Part shown: positions 53,101 through 63,064 of the stretch, in pieces
Layout: each line of letters begins with the position of its first letter
Position numbering within the stretch: position 1 is the stretch's first letter
Source: Agmasoma carcini (nom. nud.)
Taxonomy: Eukaryota; Microsporidia; Thelohaniidae
Direction of reading: 5' to 3'
Length of the DNA stretch: 64,000 nt
NCBI GenBank assembly: GCA_029232285.1
Contig: JAOXFI010000007.1
Location: 62,001 to 126,000 of the forward strand
Notes under the pieces: generated by a model
The model's database searches: none
Told to the model about the DNA's origin: nothing
The model's input: only the letters and a program-made list of their open reading frames with translations
Program-made: the position numbers and the translations under genes

Positions 53101-53865
53101 ATTTTTAAAGCTAATAGTGATCCAATAAATTATTGATTTAGATTTTTTACCGAGTGTTTGTTTATTTCCGTCAAATTTATAAAATTTGTAAATAATATAT
53201 AACAATTTACTTAATACAAAAAAAACGCTGTCCACATAAATAATTATAATAATATTTTTATTTATTAAAATATTTTGATCAATCCCAAAAATCAATCATT
53301 TTAGAGGTGTGGGTTTTTTCCTCCAGTGTATAACATATATTTTTATAATTATAATAGTCAATCAACTCTTAAACCAATATATTATTATAAAACAACTCAA
53401 TCATAATACATTTATCTATATGGTGGGTTATATTCAATAATCCTTATTGATTAATTGAAGGGTTGATCTATTTAACGTAAAAATATACCTATCACACGCG
53501 ATTCAAAATAATCTAATCAGTAACAAGATTCCTACTAGAACCCCACAGAAGAATAAACAACTTTCTTACAAATCCATTTATTTATTACGTCTCTCTGACT
53601 CCCTCTATAGCAGTTACAGCACAATATTCATATTAATTATATATGTTTCACTATTTAATAAATTTTGTGTGACATATTGCTAAAATTAATACAAACTACT
53701 GATCAATACATCATTCCTAGCAAATCATTGTAGATAGTTTTATTTTATAAATACTTCATTATTAGTCATATTTTATGATTAATAATATTGTGATAATCAC
53801 ATTAACCACCACTATTAAAGAATTTGGTTCCCAGGTTGCAAGTATAAAACACTGATTTTCATTAC
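53101..53865. other. Gene-free, no feature seen
   Basis: AT-rich, unassigned. Confidence 0.35.
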
Positions 53866-54020
53866 CTTAATGGTAGTCCAAGAAAAGCCGCAGAACAACA
53901 AGCAGAGCTATCAGAAGAAATTTAATTAATATATTGGGATCAAATCTATTTATGTTAGATATTTATTGAGGCTTGATATGCCAGACAAATTATGGCAAAA
54001 TTTTTAACCTTATCGCGTTA
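53866..54020 (+). pseudogene. Tc1/mariner fragment, internally deleted
   Basis: NGSPRKAAEQQ near 53870-53905 resembles the Tc1 'GRPRKtt' linker. Further on, TTGATATGCCAGACAAATTATGG matches the C-terminal end of the copy at 52265-53100; the middle is missing. Confidence 0.45.
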
Positions 54021-54088
54021 ACTGTTAAGTTAAACTTCCTTAATTATACAAAATTTTTTTATTTTAAGATTACAATAGCCATATATTT

Positions 54089-54319
54089 ATGAATGCTGAG
54101 GTTTTACCCATGTTCTATACAAAAATGGTTGGTTCTGTCTTTTTTATTGTACTTTCGCTTGCCCTAATAGGAAATAATTTTATCACATATAATCTCTTAT
54201 GGAGTATTGGTGAAGATAGGCTTGATGCTATTATTTTATGTTTAATTTCTTATATAATCTTCTTTATTACAATTTCACTTTTTATAGGAATGGGGAAGAC
54301 TATTCCACCTTTAAAATAA
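54089..54319 (+). CDS. Small two-span membrane protein, 76 aa
   Basis: Two strongly hydrophobic helices (about 14-33 and 47-67) separated by a loop with an acidic GEDRLD, and a short basic/Pro tail KTIPPLK. The topology resembles small ER proteins such as TMEM230 or Dpm2, but I see no signature that decides. Not recognised. It stands alone on the plus strand between transposon debris and PGS1, with a start ATG at 54089 or an internal one at 54110 (MFYTKM). Composition looks coding. Confidence 0.5.
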   Translation: MNAEVLPMFYTKMVGSVFFIVLSLALIGNNFITYNLLWSIGEDRLDAIILCLISYIIFFITISLFIGMGKTIPPLK

Positions 54320-54791
54320 ATAAAAATGTATGAAGACTCTGTTGAACCTATTCAAGGTTCTTGTAAAAAATATTTCTTTACAATCATAACAAAACTTTCA
54401 ATTTTAAATTTAACTAAGAACCCTCACCAAAAATAAAAAGTGATTAAAGTCTATGTTTGACTACACATAAACATATATAACACATCATTCATAATGTGAT
54501 AAAACATTAAGCTTACTCCTAATATAAGTTAAATTTATACATTATTAAGCATATTTAACATTATATTACGATTATTTAAACACAAGAGGTATGCTAATAT
54601 GTAATTAACTCATCAGTACATATATTCTTCCATCCTTTATATAATCACCACTATTTTTTAATAATAAGATAATCTTCATAATAATATACTGAACATGAGA
54701 TCCAAACACATAATATATTGATCATATCATACTTTGATATTTCTTTATCACTCAAATAACCCTTTTTATATGTAAAAAAATTAAGGAGAGA
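54320..54791. other. Upstream of PGS1
   Basis: AT-rich; AAAATTAAGGAGAGA lies immediately before the ATG. No feature supported. Confidence 0.35.
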
Positions 54792-56150
54792 ATGGAAAAT
54801 TTTCTAGGAAAACACAATAACAACATTAAAATATCCACCTTTCACGTAATAAAATCACCAAATGAATTCTTTAGGATACTAATTAACAAAATTAACAAAT
54901 CAAGCTTAGTATATTTGGCTTGTCTAGACTTTGGTCATAGATCAGCATCCAACCTATTATTGAGCACCCTTGAACAGCGTGTTAGAAAAAACAAAAATAT
55001 TTGCATATATATCGATAGATCAGCTAATATAAGAAATGTACTACTAATGGAGAACATAAGAACTAGAAAATTAGGTAAATACATCAAATTTGTTGATAAA
55101 TCATTCTCTAGGTTTATTCCTTCATGGTTAAGTGAAGTTTTCTCAGTATTCCATTCTAAACTTTATATATTTGACGATGAAATAATTGTATCTGGTGCAA
55201 ATCTTGATGATTCATACTTCGTCGATCGACTTGATAGATATTATTTAATTAAAAGCCATGATTTATGTAATATGATGGGTAAAATCATGTTTGGTGATAA
55301 ATTTGAAAAATGGGTCACGTACCACAAGATAAAAGAATTGGAACCTAGCGATACTAGTTCTATGCTTGATAGTGAGGAAGAAGAGTTAATTTCAGAAGTA
55401 TCTAACCGTACTGAGTTATTGCCAAACATCAGATCAACAAATGGCGATGATGATGAAACTAAAACAGTTTCTGACATTCTTACGGAAGAAACAATAGAAA
55501 ATAGTTCATCATTCTGTGATTTAAAGTCTAAAAGTCTAGATTTTAAAGAATTTAATTTGCTCAAAAACACAGGAGATTACAAAACAGTGATATTTAGCTT
55601 TACCGGTAAAAATGAAAAAGAAATATTTGAAAGTATCATAAAACAAGGATTTGACTCGATTTCAATATCAACCGCCTATCTTAACTTCCCTAGACACCAT
55701 TTAAAGCTGTTAAAAGATGTTGAGTTTGATCTTTTCACACCATCCTTCAACACTAACACGTTTACATCTGATTATGGTATATTTGGTGTTTTTATTACAA
55801 AGATATATTCATATGTTAATTATTATACAAAATTTACTTTAAACAAGGTAAACTTATATGAATATACTAACAATAACTACTCCTTCCACTACAAAGGCCT
55901 ATGGGCGTTCTCCAAAGATTTTTCGTTAACTATAATTGGAAGTACAAATTATAACAACCGATCCAACTGTTTTGATGAAGAACTAAACTTTGTTATAGTT
56001 TCGAATTGTCCAGTAAATGCTGCTAAATGGAAAATGGAGGTGGAAGACTTAAGAAGGCATTCTAAAAAAAGATCTTTGGATGAATTGAAAAAAAGAAACT
56101 TCGGATGGATAGCGATTATCGTTTTTTATTTGTTAAATATTTTGATATAA
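54792..56150 (+). CDS. PGS1: Phosphatidylglycerophosphate synthase (PGS1, phospholipase D superfamily)
   Basis: 452 aa. The first HKD motif is FHSKLYIFDD (His121, Lys123, Asp128) followed by SGANLDDSYFVDRLDRY (134-150), the wording specific to eukaryotic PGS1. The second is FHYKGLW (His366, Lys368) with IGSTNYNNRS (382-391). PGS1 joins CDP-diacylglycerol and glycerol-3-phosphate to phosphatidylglycerophosphate, normally in mitochondria, on the way to cardiolipin. An acidic linker of about 70 residues (185-255) separates the two catalytic halves. The C-terminus is one hydrophobic helix (IAIIVFYLLNILI), suggesting tail anchoring, not usual for the family. No obvious mitochondrial presequence. 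Family is sure; location (mitosome or ER) is open. Confidence 0.88.
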   Translation: MENFLGKHNNNIKISTFHVIKSPNEFFRILINKINKSSLVYLACLDFGHRSASNLLLSTLEQRVRKNKNICIYIDRSANIRNVLLMENIRTRKLGKYIKFVDKSFSRFIPSWLSEVFSVFHSKLYIFDDEIIVSGANLDDSYFVDRLDRYYLIKSHDLCNMMGKIMFGDKFEKWVTYHKIKELEPSDTSSMLDSEEEELISEVSNRTELLPNIRSTNGDDDETKTVSDILTEETIENSSSFCDLKSKSLDFKEFNLLKNTGDYKTVIFSFTGKNEKEIFESIIKQGFDSISISTAYLNFPRHHLKLLKDVEFDLFTPSFNTNTFTSDYGIFGVFITKIYSYVNYYTKFTLNKVNLYEYTNNNYSFHYKGLWAFSKDFSLTIIGSTNYNNRSNCFDEELNFVIVSNCPVNAAKWKMEVEDLRRHSKKRSLDELKKRNFGWIAIIVFYLLNILI

Positions 56151-56557
56151 ATTTTGATTTTTGTATTATTTTTATAATATTTTTTAAATAAGCTAATCTA
56201 TTGTTAAATCAATAAAAACATTATTTTTATCACTTAGCCTTTATTTTAGAGATAAAAGATCAAAAAAATTATAAATAAAACCTACAAATTTATATTATAG
56301 CGTAGTCTATCATAATTATAAATATATTTTATTGAACTATACCTAATCAAAAGTGAATATTTTAAACTTTTTATTAAGATTGATAGAATTACAAGAATAT
56401 TAAACTTTATTGTTATATTATTTAACTATTTGGTTGTCAAAAAATCAACAAATTTTGATATCACATATTTAATGTATAATTTTTCTACATCAGTAAATAA
56501 TACAAAAAAAAACCAATTTAAATGCTAAAATTAATTATAATAATATCACAAAATTAC
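56151..56557. other. Convergent intergenic region
   Basis: AT-rich, nothing seen. Confidence 0.35.
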
Positions 56558-57475
56558 TTATCGATTCAACCTTAGCCTACTTCTGGTTTCAATATCCTTA
56601 TCTTTATACTGTTCTTCCAAAGCTTCAAATATTTGATACGTATGCAATCCCTTATCAATCGTCATAATTGCTGCTTTATTCTGAAATTCATAGCAATAAT
56701 TAGGGGCACTCCACACTGTTATACATCTGCCATCAAGCTCCTCAATATATCCATCTTTAACAAGCTGATGGCTTCTCACAAGCACTTTATAACCATAAAT
56801 ATCTAAAAACCTACTAAGAGCAACCTTGTTAAACAAATATCCAAAGCCTCTACAGCTTTCTACAAACTCTTCTTCAATATTTTCATTAGGATCACTCCAA
56901 AGCATTCCAAAAATTTCAGAATCCTTTTCAAATCGATCAAATTTTGAAATATTATCAATTGTTACCTCAGGTATTATTCCACCATGAACACAAAAATACT
57001 CATTATTAACAATAGCAGCAATAGGCAACCTTCTGAATACTTCACAGAACTTCCAATATATATAACGATCATATTTTAGTTCACATTCACTTCTAAAGCC
57101 ATAAACGGCTGTTTGTCCCCTTGATTCATGGTTTCCTCTAAGTAAAAACACTTTATCTTTGTACAAACACTTGATTATAATCAAATATAACATTGTTTCA
57201 ACAGAATTATATCCTCTATCGACGTAATCTCCTAAAAATATTTTCGTTTTATCAAAATTTGTACTTTTTTCCATATTCATTAGATCGTAGAACTGACCAT
57301 GTATATCACCATATACATAAGCAGAACCTGTAATTAATATTAAATTTGGTTCAACTATTAGTATATCTTTGACATACTCAATCAATCTAAGTAAGTTAAA
57401 TTGAGTAGGCAGCTCATATCGATTCATAAGCTTATCAAGAATTTGTTCTAATTCATCTTTTGCAATTTTACTCAT
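56558..57475 (-). CDS. PPP-family Ser/Thr phosphatase, PP2A/PP4/PP6 group
   Basis: 305 aa, the length of a bare PPP catalytic subunit. Metal and phosphate motifs intact: GDIHG (56-60), GDYVDRG (82-88), RGNHE (113-117), HGG (164-166), and WSAPNYCYEF late. RGQTAVYGFRSEC, LWSDP and SCRGFGYLFN fit the PP2A-like branch rather than PP1 or calcineurin. The C-terminus ends RSRLRLNR instead of the PP2A tail DYFL, so it is not canonical PP2A catalytic subunit; PP4, Sit4/PP6 or PPG1-type are candidates. It would need a regulatory subunit not seen here. Start ATG right after AAATTTTC. Confidence 0.85.
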   Translation of the reverse strand: MSKIAKDELEQILDKLMNRYELPTQFNLLRLIEYVKDILIVEPNLILITGSAYVYGDIHGQFYDLMNMEKSTNFDKTKIFLGDYVDRGYNSVETMLYLIIIKCLYKDKVFLLRGNHESRGQTAVYGFRSECELKYDRYIYWKFCEVFRRLPIAAIVNNEYFCVHGGIIPEVTIDNISKFDRFEKDSEIFGMLWSDPNENIEEEFVESCRGFGYLFNKVALSRFLDIYGYKVLVRSHQLVKDGYIEELDGRCITVWSAPNYCYEFQNKAAIMTIDKGLHTYQIFEALEEQYKDKDIETRSRLRLNR

Positions 57476-57989
57476 GAAAATTTTTTTTTAAAAATTTAAA
57501 TTTCTAGAAATTTTGAATTAAGTAAATCAACAAAATATTAAAAATTTATTTAACAAAAGACATATAGATAAAATATATTATAAAAAGCAAAAAAGACATT
57601 TCTTTATATTCATAATGGTCCATAAACTCGATTTACGACATTACACATTTAGTATTTTGTTAAAAATTTTTTTTTTAGAAATTTTACTCTTAACTCACAA
57701 AGGTTAAGCAATACATTATAGACTCATGCCACAAGACGCAATAACATGATGTATTATGTACACCACAATCAAATATTCTCTGATTTGAAACTAGCAAAAC
57801 TCGTTTTTGTGATTTTGAATCTTTCTATCATAAATATGTCCTTCAAAAGACATATAATACAGAGGTTCTCCATCAAATCGCAATTAGAGACTAACTAACA
57901 TTAATTTAAAATATATATTATTTACCGGTTGATGTAGTAAGTTTGCAATTGGATGGAAAAAACCTTATAATAAATAGGTTTATTAACCC
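57476..57989. other. Upstream of phosphatase gene
   Basis: A/T tracts directly before the start; otherwise nothing. Confidence 0.35.
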
Positions 57990-58442
57990 AATATAATTAT
58001 TAAGAAAAATGTATGGAAAATATAAATCATACAAATACAAAGTATTAGTGATTGGAAACTAATTAATATTTTTTTAGAAAAGCCGGCCAGCATATGAAAA
58101 CACCAAAAATTACAACAGATCAACAGTAAGATTCAAAGAGAAAAAAACTGATGGTAGGAATACTAATCATACACTTATTGTGCTTTGATAAATATCAGCA
58201 AGAGCAGAATGTATGCCGCTTTAAACCATCTTAGATGTTAACAGTAATACTTTAAAGATATCTACCATAGGATGCGGTTGTAAGTTAGGGTTAGTGCTAT
58301 TACACATACCAAATTATATCTTCAAGAGGTGTTTATTTATCATTAGTTAATGTATAAAATTTTTCCTCAACGGCTCCGCTATAGCTCCTAAGTATTACCC
58401 TGTGATAGTCTAATTGCCCGTTGTTTCAACACTGCACTTATC
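57990..58442 (-). repeat. Family A SINE-like element, copy 9
   Basis: Minus-strand copy. On the complement: GTGCAGTGTTGAAACAACGG, AATTAGACTATCACAGG, GAAGATATAATTTGG, GTGTAATAGCACTAACC, AACCGCATCCTAT, TTAACATCTAAGATGG, then decayed 3' blocks. AACCGCATCCTATag is shared only with the 50334 copy, so the two are closer to each other. The ribozyme 5' half is lost. Confidence 0.65.
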
Positions 58443-58789
58443 AATATTTGATTTATTTATAAACAATAGCAATTTTCTCATAAAATTTTCAAAATTTAAC
58501 TTATACATGGACAGTGATAACATTTATACGTCATTCTTATAGCACCCCCAGTTTCTAACAATAAAATATATTAAAAACTCATCATTTTTTACTAACTAGA
58601 TATAAATAAATCCATTATAACCCTAAATATCTCATACAATCCTTGTTTATCTAAATTATAATGTTAATATATAATTTACAATATATTGTTTAAGTAATAC
58701 ACATAAAATCATTTTTAATACAAACCCAGTACAAAAAAAATAATTTTTGAAGCCACAACCAAAACATTGAAATTTTTGTATAAAATAAT
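58443..58789. other. Gene-free, no feature seen
   Basis: Between a family A copy and the uL13 stop. Confidence 0.35.
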
Positions 58790-59383
58790 TTATTCGAGTA
58801 AGGCTAATTTTTCTGCAAAAATTTTCTTAAACTCATCAGATTCAACAAAATTGGAAACATCTGATTTTATCTCTTGTTGTTCCCTCTGATATTTCTCTTC
58901 CCTTTGTTTAAGTGCATTTGTTAACTCTTCAGCAAGTTTGTATCCATTCCATCCACACTTCCTTTGGACTTCGCCAATGTAACAGTGTTTCTTTGTTCTC
59001 TCATTAGAGGCTTCAAAGTAGGCTGCTGGGACGATGTATCTAGTAGCATTTTCAAAATCCTTTGGTATTGAGTCATAGATAGTCAATCTGTGGAAAGCTC
59101 TAGAACCTCTCTTACATTTAGGAGTTAACATCCTTTTAACAGCTCTTCTAAACATTTTTGAAGGTTGTACATAGTGCTTATGACCTTTGGCAGGATTAAC
59201 AATGTTTCTCTTACGTCTGAAAGAAGCGTATTGGGCTACCTTCATAGAGATATCACCAGTGTAGATAATCTTCTCACATGCAACGACGGTTATTTCTTTA
59301 CCCTCAAGTAACATCTTTGCAACGTGTGAAGCTAATTTACCACAAACGTGACCTTCTCCTTCAATAACAATTTGTTCTGACAT
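58790..59383 (-). CDS. RPL16: Ribosomal protein uL13 (L13a/L16)
   Basis: 197 aa, usual length. Opens with IVIEGEGHVCGKLASHVAK ('iDa..hllGRLas.vAk'), then VVACEKIIYTGD, then FRRAVKRMLTPKCKRGSRAF and RLTIYDSIP, all conserved uL13 blocks, with a helical basic/acidic C-terminal extension typical of eukaryotic L13a. Large-subunit rRNA-binding protein of the cytosolic ribosome. Start ATG in AATCCATG context behind an AAATTT tract, echoing the other ribosomal genes here. Confidence 0.95.
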   Translation of the reverse strand: MSEQIVIEGEGHVCGKLASHVAKMLLEGKEITVVACEKIIYTGDISMKVAQYASFRRKRNIVNPAKGHKHYVQPSKMFRRAVKRMLTPKCKRGSRAFHRLTIYDSIPKDFENATRYIVPAAYFEASNERTKKHCYIGEVQRKCGWNGYKLAEELTNALKQREEKYQREQQEIKSDVSNFVESDEFKKIFAEKLALLE

Positions 59384-59879
59384 GGATTAAAAAAAATTTA
59401 CTTTTTTTTCAAAAAGAATTTATTTTTAATAAAAAAAACATATTGAGAAATCTTGGCTTGTTAATTTGATATGCCATTGATTTAAGTTTAAACAGTAAAA
59501 TAACATTATTTATTAGATATGAATCGCTATAAATATATATTTTTTAGTCTTCGTTGGTTATTTCATAATTATAAAGATTATTGTTTAATATATAAATATG
59601 TGGGTTAGCTAACACTAATTTATAGAGATTATCCACCCAATTGCAAATTTTACACATCAACCGGTAAAATATATATTTTAATTTCATATTAGTTAGTTAG
59701 TTTCTATTTGCAAATTTTTATATCAAATTTAAAATTTACAAGTAGGTATAAATTATTTACAGTTTGATGGAATCTCATATCTATTAGGATGCTTTTTATT
59801 AATAATAAAATTTAAATCGTGTAACTAACTAAAAAAAAAGATATTAAAGATTTAACTAAATTTTATTAAGTTTGAACAT
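59384..59879. other. Upstream of uL13; no other feature seen
   Basis: AT-rich with A/T tracts next to the ATG. Confidence 0.35.
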
Positions 59880-60593
59880 CTACAAAGCATTAATCTCTAT
59901 TAAAACATCTTTATATGTGTTTTTATACATCTTTGCTTGAATATAAACAGCAGAACCAAGTGTCAATATAAACAGTAAAAATCTTAGAGCTACTTCACTT
60001 TTACACTCAAATAAGCCTAATAATTCATAATATTTCATGATATCAATCGTACCAGCAAAATATATACTTCCTATCAATATAAACATTATCATCTTGAAGT
60101 ACAGTTCGTGTGATATGATTTGAAGCTCAAGTATGTAAATCATTGATTTTGAAAAGATATATTGGACAATGAACTCCATAGTTCCCACTATTGCAAAAAA
60201 ATTAACTATAAACTCGGAAAGTGAATACACTATAGCATTTACAACACATTGACTCCTCATATTCATCAGCGTATTGATCTGAACCAAGATATATGAAAAA
60301 GCAATACCATAAATCATAGGATGCAGTATGTAAGATAAAAATCTTAAGACGAACGATAACTCTTTGGCTTGTTGTATTAGTCTGTCCATCTTATAAATGA
60401 TATTATGAAATAAGAGGAAGTATGTAAATACAAAACTTAGTTCTAATGAATTGATACCAACAAAAGCAACAAATAAAGCAATAAATGGTATAAAATTCAC
60501 GTATATACTATCATCTGATTGAAAATGTTTCATTATACTCTCAAAACAGCCATTAACATGGTTTAAACAAAAATATAGTACAGATATAACCAT
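59880..60593 (-). CDS. Multi-pass membrane protein, unknown
   Basis: 237 aa with about six to seven predicted spans, starting near residues 3-18, 30-66 (two helices), 80-110, 118-148, 162-182 and 200-220. There are few charged residues between, and a short tail. No transporter or known family motif recognised; not a GPCR or MFS pattern. Single ATG at the 5' end. It lies downstream of photolyase on the same strand with 222 bp between, too far to call an operon. Real by length and composition, function unknown. Confidence 0.6.
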   Translation of the reverse strand: MVISVLYFCLNHVNGCFESIMKHFQSDDSIYVNFIPFIALFVAFVGINSLELSFVFTYFLLFHNIIYKMDRLIQQAKELSFVLRFLSYILHPMIYGIAFSYILVQINTLMNMRSQCVVNAIVYSLSEFIVNFFAIVGTMEFIVQYIFSKSMIYILELQIISHELYFKMIMFILIGSIYFAGTIDIMKYYELLGLFECKSEVALRFLLFILTLGSAVYIQAKMYKNTYKDVLIEINAL

Positions 60594-60815
60594 ATGTGAT
60601 CAGTGAAGGAAATATTTATAAAAATTTTTGAAAAACTGAAAAGGAGTGATAATTAAAAAACTAGGGGTATTGCAAATCTATATTTTAATAATATTATTTA
60701 AGTATATGTTATGTATTTCTTATAGTTATATTATTTAAAAAATTTGATAAAATATAAAACGGTAACGATGGATAGAAGTATTTTATATATGTTTGGCCAT
60801 ATATACATGTTGATT
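60594..60815. other. Short intergenic gap
   Basis: Nothing seen. Confidence 0.3.
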
Positions 60816-62117
60816 TCAATTATTTATTTTCTTATAAGCATTTTTGATTGCATTTTCTGAACACCCCCATTTCTTAACATAAGAAATAGCACTAAAGGGT
60901 TTTATCGGTCTTATTTTACCAATTATAGGCCTTTCTTTGAATCCTCTATCAAATGTTGCACATATACTCCACATAATCCCTGCATATCCGTTTGGATCAT
61001 TGCCATCAATAGAATATTTATCATTAAGATATATTGCGATTTCTATAGCCTTACTAGGTGATTCTGTCCATTCTAATATTTTCTTTGCCCAGTACATTCT
61101 TACATACCCATGCATCTTTCCTAGATATACCATTTGGTTTTGGCCTGCATTCCAAAGCTTATCGTGTGTTCCTCCGTTTTCCAATTGTTTAAGATCATAA
61201 ATATAAAATCTTTCGTCAGATTCGTGCTTAATCAATGTTTCTTTAGCCCAATCTAAAGCACCATTGATATTATCATAGTTTGGCTCGTGATAAACAAAGT
61301 AATCAGATATTTCTTTAAATATAAATATTTCATTGATAAATGCTTCAACATTAGCTGATTGATTATCATAATACTTAGTATAGGCAATGTGCATAACTTT
61401 TTGTGAACTTATCTGTCCTGTATGAATATATGGACTAAGATTAGAAAGATTATCAAGATTGGGTTTGTTTCTATTTTTAATATAATCTTCAAGTTTATTT
61501 TTAAAAAAATCATCAGCAAGCTTCATCCCTTCCTTATAACCACCTTTAAAAGCTATTGGTGTGGTTATTTTAGGAAAGTTATTTCTATTATTTACATCTC
61601 TGTTGTGTTTGTGAGGTTTTAGTTTTTCAAAGTCTTGAAAATAAAATGACCAGTGTCTATATAGCATTTTTCTTACTGATTGAACTGTTTTCTTATATTC
61701 AGTCATTAGTTTACAAGGTACTAAGTTATGTGAGTCACAGATATACAAAGATATTTTATTTTTCACACAGAAATCAGTAACAATTTTATAAGAATCTCTT
61801 AATGGGTTAAATTCGGTTATAATTGTTTGTATGTCAAGATCAAGAATATCGTTTAGTGATTCTATCAAGAGAAAATGTAAATTATATTCAGTACATTCTT
61901 TCTCCAACTCCAAAAGGCCTTCTAATATTAAAGTTTTCTGTTTTTCGTTCATTTTTATAATATTAAGGCATATAGAAATATAAAACTGTATATTTTTGCT
62001 CATTGAATATCCCAACTCAATACAATAATTGTCGTGAACCCTCTGGTCCCTATTCATAAGATAAAGAATGTTACCTTCTCCACTGAACTCTTCAACCTTT
62101 TCAATTCGATGTTCCAT
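60816..62117 (-). CDS. PHR: CPD photolyase, class II
   Basis: 433 aa from ATG 62117; the open frame upstream only adds a Phe/Lys-rich leader. The N-terminal antenna domain opens with VLYLM-type NILYLMNRDQRVHDNYCIE, equivalent to class II 'vlYwmsRDqRvqDNwal'. The C-terminal FAD domain has WNAGQNQMVYLGKMHGYVRM ('WnAaQ.qmv..GkmHGymRMYW'), WAKKILEWT, LNDKYSIDGNDPNGYAGIMW and FGKI-like PIIGKIRPI, all class II marks, distinct from microbial class I. It repairs cyclobutane pyrimidine dimers using blue light. Class II photolyases have been reported from some microsporidia. N-terminus is short and without a targeting peptide. High confidence. Confidence 0.93.
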   Translation of the reverse strand: MEHRIEKVEEFSGEGNILYLMNRDQRVHDNYCIELGYSMSKNIQFYISICLNIIKMNEKQKTLILEGLLELEKECTEYNLHFLLIESLNDILDLDIQTIITEFNPLRDSYKIVTDFCVKNKISLYICDSHNLVPCKLMTEYKKTVQSVRKMLYRHWSFYFQDFEKLKPHKHNRDVNNRNNFPKITTPIAFKGGYKEGMKLADDFFKNKLEDYIKNRNKPNLDNLSNLSPYIHTGQISSQKVMHIAYTKYYDNQSANVEAFINEIFIFKEISDYFVYHEPNYDNINGALDWAKETLIKHESDERFYIYDLKQLENGGTHDKLWNAGQNQMVYLGKMHGYVRMYWAKKILEWTESPSKAIEIAIYLNDKYSIDGNDPNGYAGIMWSICATFDRGFKERPIIGKIRPIKPFSAISYVKKWGCSENAIKNAYKKINN

Positions 62118-62764
62118 ACATTTTTTTTTGAAAAAAAACGAAAAATACAAATTTTTGTATAATTTTTGAAAATTTTATTATTACAGTTTTATCTTGAAGT
62201 GAATAAAAACATATTGAGATTGATGATATGTTATGAAATAAATATTTTTCATTATAAACGTTGAATGTAATATTTAATTTAATAAAATATATTATTACAT
62301 ATTAGAAATATTTCTTACATCATTGATAAAATTTATGATTTTAAAAAGAATTGGAATTATTCAAAGCTATTTTTATTAACCTGTCTTGTGTTATATTTGT
62401 TTAAGTACAACATTAGTATTTGTAGATATTTATCAAATAGATATTCTTCTTGAAGTGATGATTAATATAACTTATTATGATGTATATTCAATATTTTATA
62501 ATAGTTATCAGTTTATTTTCTATTGTAAGAGTGTAACATTGAAATTTAGTACCTCTGTAAGAATAAGTAAATCACTTTTTCAATATTTGATAATTAAATC
62601 ATAATATCTGCTACATTTCATTATATAAATTTATAATTCTTCCACATTTTAATATCATAGGAGGTAACCACCACTAACTAACCAATCTATTACAAATGTT
62701 GAATGAATATCGAAAATATACAAAATATTTCTTAAACTAAAATTTTTAGTAAAAAATTTACCCA
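62118..62764. other. Shared divergent upstream region of photolyase and eS10
   Basis: 647 bp, no ORF with support. The eS10 start motif is at its right edge. Confidence 0.4.
62750..62764 (+). promoter_or_regulatory. AAATTT/CCC start-site motif of eS10
   Basis: AAAAAATTTACCCA precedes the ATG, behind another AAAATTTTT. Same arrangement as at uL29 (complement of 25216-25229). Confidence 0.55.
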
Positions 62765-63052
62765 ATGCACGTTAAAAAGGCTGAACAGTACATCATCAAT
62801 AGATTCTTATACTTGAAGCATGGTATGGTATTTCTAGACTCAAAGAATTCAGTGAACCCTCTTGTATCCCTCCCTGATGTCATAGTTAAGAAGCACTTAA
62901 GAAGCTTAGAATCTAAAGAAATCATTACAATCATGGGAAATTGGTCACGTCTGTGGTGCTTCGTCACCCAAAAGGGAAGAGAATATCTAAAGGATGCTGT
63001 AGGATTACCATCTGAAGAGGACAAATTGGAACAGGCAGAAATAAAATACTAA
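62765..63052 (+). CDS. RPS10: Ribosomal protein eS10
   Basis: 95 aa; the winged-helix core only. 'IYELLFKEGVMVakKD' of eS10 is matched by IINRFLYLKHGMVFLDSKN, then VKKHLRSLESKEIITIMGNWSRLW ('v.K.mqSl.SrgyVke.faWrhyYw') and VTQKGREYLKDAVGLPSE ('LTneGiqyLRdyLhLP.e'). The C-terminal extension of yeast and animal eS10 (105-165 aa) is mostly absent, as in other reduced versions. SSU protein near the mRNA entry region. Its stop is 12 bp from the CLP1 stop, so the 3' ends must overlap. Confidence 0.9.
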   Translation: MHVKKAEQYIINRFLYLKHGMVFLDSKNSVNPLVSLPDVIVKKHLRSLESKEIITIMGNWSRLWCFVTQKGREYLKDAVGLPSEEDKLEQAEIKY

Positions 63053-63064
63053 TTTTTATTATTT

